Assembly (NCBI GenBank): GCA_051275765.1
Contig: JBNMOV010000267.1
Location: 1 to 6,758 of the forward strand
DNA: 6,758 bases
From: JAHDCE01 sp051275765
GTDB taxonomy: Bacteria; Bacteroidota; Bacteroidia; Chitinophagales; Saprospiraceae
Reading direction: 5' to 3'
Shown: positions 5,769 through 6,758 of the stretch, piece after piece
Layout: every line of letters starts with the position of its first letter
How positions within the stretch are numbered: the stretch's first letter is position 1
Program-made: the position numbers and the translations under genes
Notes under the pieces: model-generated
Databases searched by the model: none
The model's input: the letters and a program-made list of their open reading frames with translations, nothing else
What the model was told of the DNA's origin: nothing

Positions 5769-5948
5769 TTATTTCTCTATTTCTTTGCTGGGTAAGAGTT
5801 TTAATTGTTTCTTTCTCCCGATCCCTTCAAACAGTTCAAAAAAAATTGATATTATATCTATTTCTCTTTCCAAAATACTTGTACTCGTAGTGTAATCTTC
5901 ATCTAGATTATTACTATCGATCTCTCCAAAGTATTTTAATTTGAACAT
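5769..5948 (-). pseudogene. Probable remnant of a DUF2004-like gene
   Basis: On the minus strand ATG at 5948-5946 opens 59 codons, too short for an ordinary gene search. The beginning, KLKYFGEIDSNNLDEDYTTS, has the pattern Y-F-G-E-[IL]-D-x-N-x-L-[DE]-E-x-Y that starts DUF2004 proteins, followed by an EREIDI segment like the family's second strand. After residue about 36, where a run of eight T occurs, the sequence (LFEGIGRKKQLKLLPSK) no longer looks like the family, which suggests a frameshift or divergence. DUF2004 proteins are usually well over 100 residues, so this is a truncated copy. The stop codon lies 7 bases from the right end of the palindromic element, so insertion of that element may have removed the rest; no matching 3' part is seen beyond 4905. 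Alternatively it is an intact small protein that only resembles the family start. Confidence 0.45.
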
Positions 5949-5968
5949 AATTATTGAATTTATCTACT

Positions 5969-6007
5969 AAAAAAAGGTGTTTACGAATTCATTCGTAAAC
6001 ACCTTTT
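5969..6007 (-). terminator. Intrinsic terminator of the amidase gene
   Basis: AAAAGGTGTTTACGAA (5972-5987) and its exact complement (5992-6007) form a 16-bp stem with a TTCA loop. Reading the minus strand, the stem is followed by seven T (5975-5969). It lies 17 bases after the amidase stop codon and separates that gene from the DUF2004-like fragment. Confidence 0.92.
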
Positions 6008-6023
6008 AATCTAAAGGCTTAGC

Positions 6024-6758
6024 CTACAACCCATCCTTCTCTATCTCCATAATCGCAGCCACGTGAGCATCAGCAATAGACTGCCTTACTTCATCCTTCA
6101 TTAATTCTTGAGCTTCTCCCTGATGGTTATAGAAACCATTTTCAGTCAAAGCAGCAGTCATTTTAGTATTTTTGATAACATATAGTTTTTTAGTACTCTT
6201 CAATCCACGATTGACCATACCAGTATAATTAACCATATGCTTTTGGAAAATACTAGCTAGTTTTCTTCCTCTAGTACTACCTGTATAATACCACGTTTCC
6301 ATTCCTTTCGCTCCTGGTACTGCCCAATGTTTAGAAGATTCTGCTCGAGCAGCATTAGAATGAATAGAAACGAATAATTTAGGTAAATCAGATTGGAAAG
6401 CATTTGCTCTGTCTACACGTCCTTTAAGGAAATTATCGGTATCTATTTCTGGTACAACATTGAAAAACTGTATACCCTTTGCTGTCAATTGTTCAGAAAC
6501 TTTCTTTACAATATCTCTATTAAATTCATATTCATAGAACTTCGTTCCATCCTCAAATTTAGGAGAACGCTTACCTGCTGTAAATTTTCCATGACCATTG
6601 TCCAAACACCACAGATATTTAGCATCATGCTTAGGCACTTCTGGTACTTCTGGCTCTATAGGAATAACTACAGGATCAGGAACCTCTACCACATCAGTAG
6701 GATCTGTCACAGGAATAGGATCTGTAATAGGTTCTACGGGAGTAGGAGTTACAGGAGT
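6024..6758 (-). CDS. N-acetylmuramoyl-L-alanine amidase (Amidase_3) with proline-rich linker, N-terminus outside window
   Basis: The minus-strand frame is open from the window edge to TGA-independent stop TAA-type end at 6024, about 244 codons. The first 45 or so codons (6758 to about 6624) encode a low-complexity linker rich in Pro, Val, Thr, Glu and Asp, with TDP and EVP units. A GTG at 6710 lies inside this linker and is not the likely start; the true N-terminus, perhaps a signal peptide or membrane anchor, is outside. The rest is a zinc amidase that cuts the bond between N-acetylmuramic acid and the stem peptide. Likely zinc ligands are His in LDNGHGK (6591-6593), Glu in YEYEFNRDI (6531-6533) and His in SIHSNA (6360-6362). 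The catalytic Glu is in LTENGFYNH (6141-6143). The wording 'LDNGHG-x-TxGKRSPKxEDGTxFxEYEFNRDI' recalls Bacteroidota phage or endolysin-like amidases, but no phage gene is visible nearby, so a cell-wall housekeeping role is equally possible. All key residues are intact. Confidence 0.88.
   Translation of the reverse strand, partial: TPVTPTPVEPITDPIPVTDPTDVVEVPDPVVIPIEPEVPEVPKHDAKYLWCLDNGHGKFTAGKRSPKFEDGTKFYEYEFNRDIVKKVSEQLTAKGIQFFNVVPEIDTDNFLKGRVDRANAFQSDLPKLFVSIHSNAARAESSKHWAVPGAKGMETWYYTGSTRGRKLASIFQKHMVNYTGMVNRGLKSTKKLYVIKNTKMTAALTENGFYNHQGEAQELMKDEVRQSIADAHVAAIMEIEKDGL

Noticed and set aside
6708..6710. GTG as the start of the amidase
   Set aside because: The frame stays open upstream with the same proline-rich linker composition to the window edge.

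Overview
The window is AT-rich chromosomal DNA that reads as Bacteroidota (Flavobacteriia, Saprospiria or a relative; I cannot place it lower). The evidence is a TonB-dependent receptor with an N-terminal carboxypeptidase-regulatory-like domain, a DUF4197 lipoprotein, a CWC cysteine-rich domain, A-rich gene leaders without Shine-Dalgarno sequences, and promoter-like boxes resembling the Bacteroidota TTTG / TAnnTTTG type.

Layout: 1-656 (minus) is the N-terminal part of a TonB-dependent outer-membrane receptor, cut by the window edge. 761-1291 (minus) is a 2H-phosphoesterase of the CPDase (cyclic phosphodiesterase) type. A 286-bp divergent gap follows. 1578-2093 (plus) is dihydroneopterin aldolase (folB) fused to a cysteine-rich CWC domain, and 2151-2870 (plus) is a DUF4197 lipoprotein ending in a strong terminator at 2922-2962. 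3095-4084 (plus) is glyceraldehyde-3-phosphate dehydrogenase, a single-gene unit with its own promoter candidate and terminator (4119-4156). 4421-4786 (minus) is a small secreted protein. 6024-6758 (minus) is the C-terminal part of a zinc amidase that cleaves peptidoglycan, attached to a proline-rich linker that runs out of the window, with a strong terminator at 5969-6007.

The genes do not form one pathway: folate synthesis, glycolysis, RNA-end or cyclic-phosphate processing, outer-membrane uptake and wall hydrolysis sit side by side as short independent units. The unusual part is 4787-6023, which has no long ORF. Inside it, 4905-5762 is bounded by perfect 14-bp inverted ends, and the sequence just inside each end matches the other end in inverted order (a T/A hairpin, an ACCCGA box, an AAAATCC box, an AACTC box, a TCTCTTT box). 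It therefore looks like a roughly 860-bp, partly decayed, noncoding palindromic element. Seven bases outside its right end lies the stop of a 59-codon fragment whose N-terminus resembles DUF2004 proteins, probably a gene remnant. This element and its junction are the best candidates for something undescribed.
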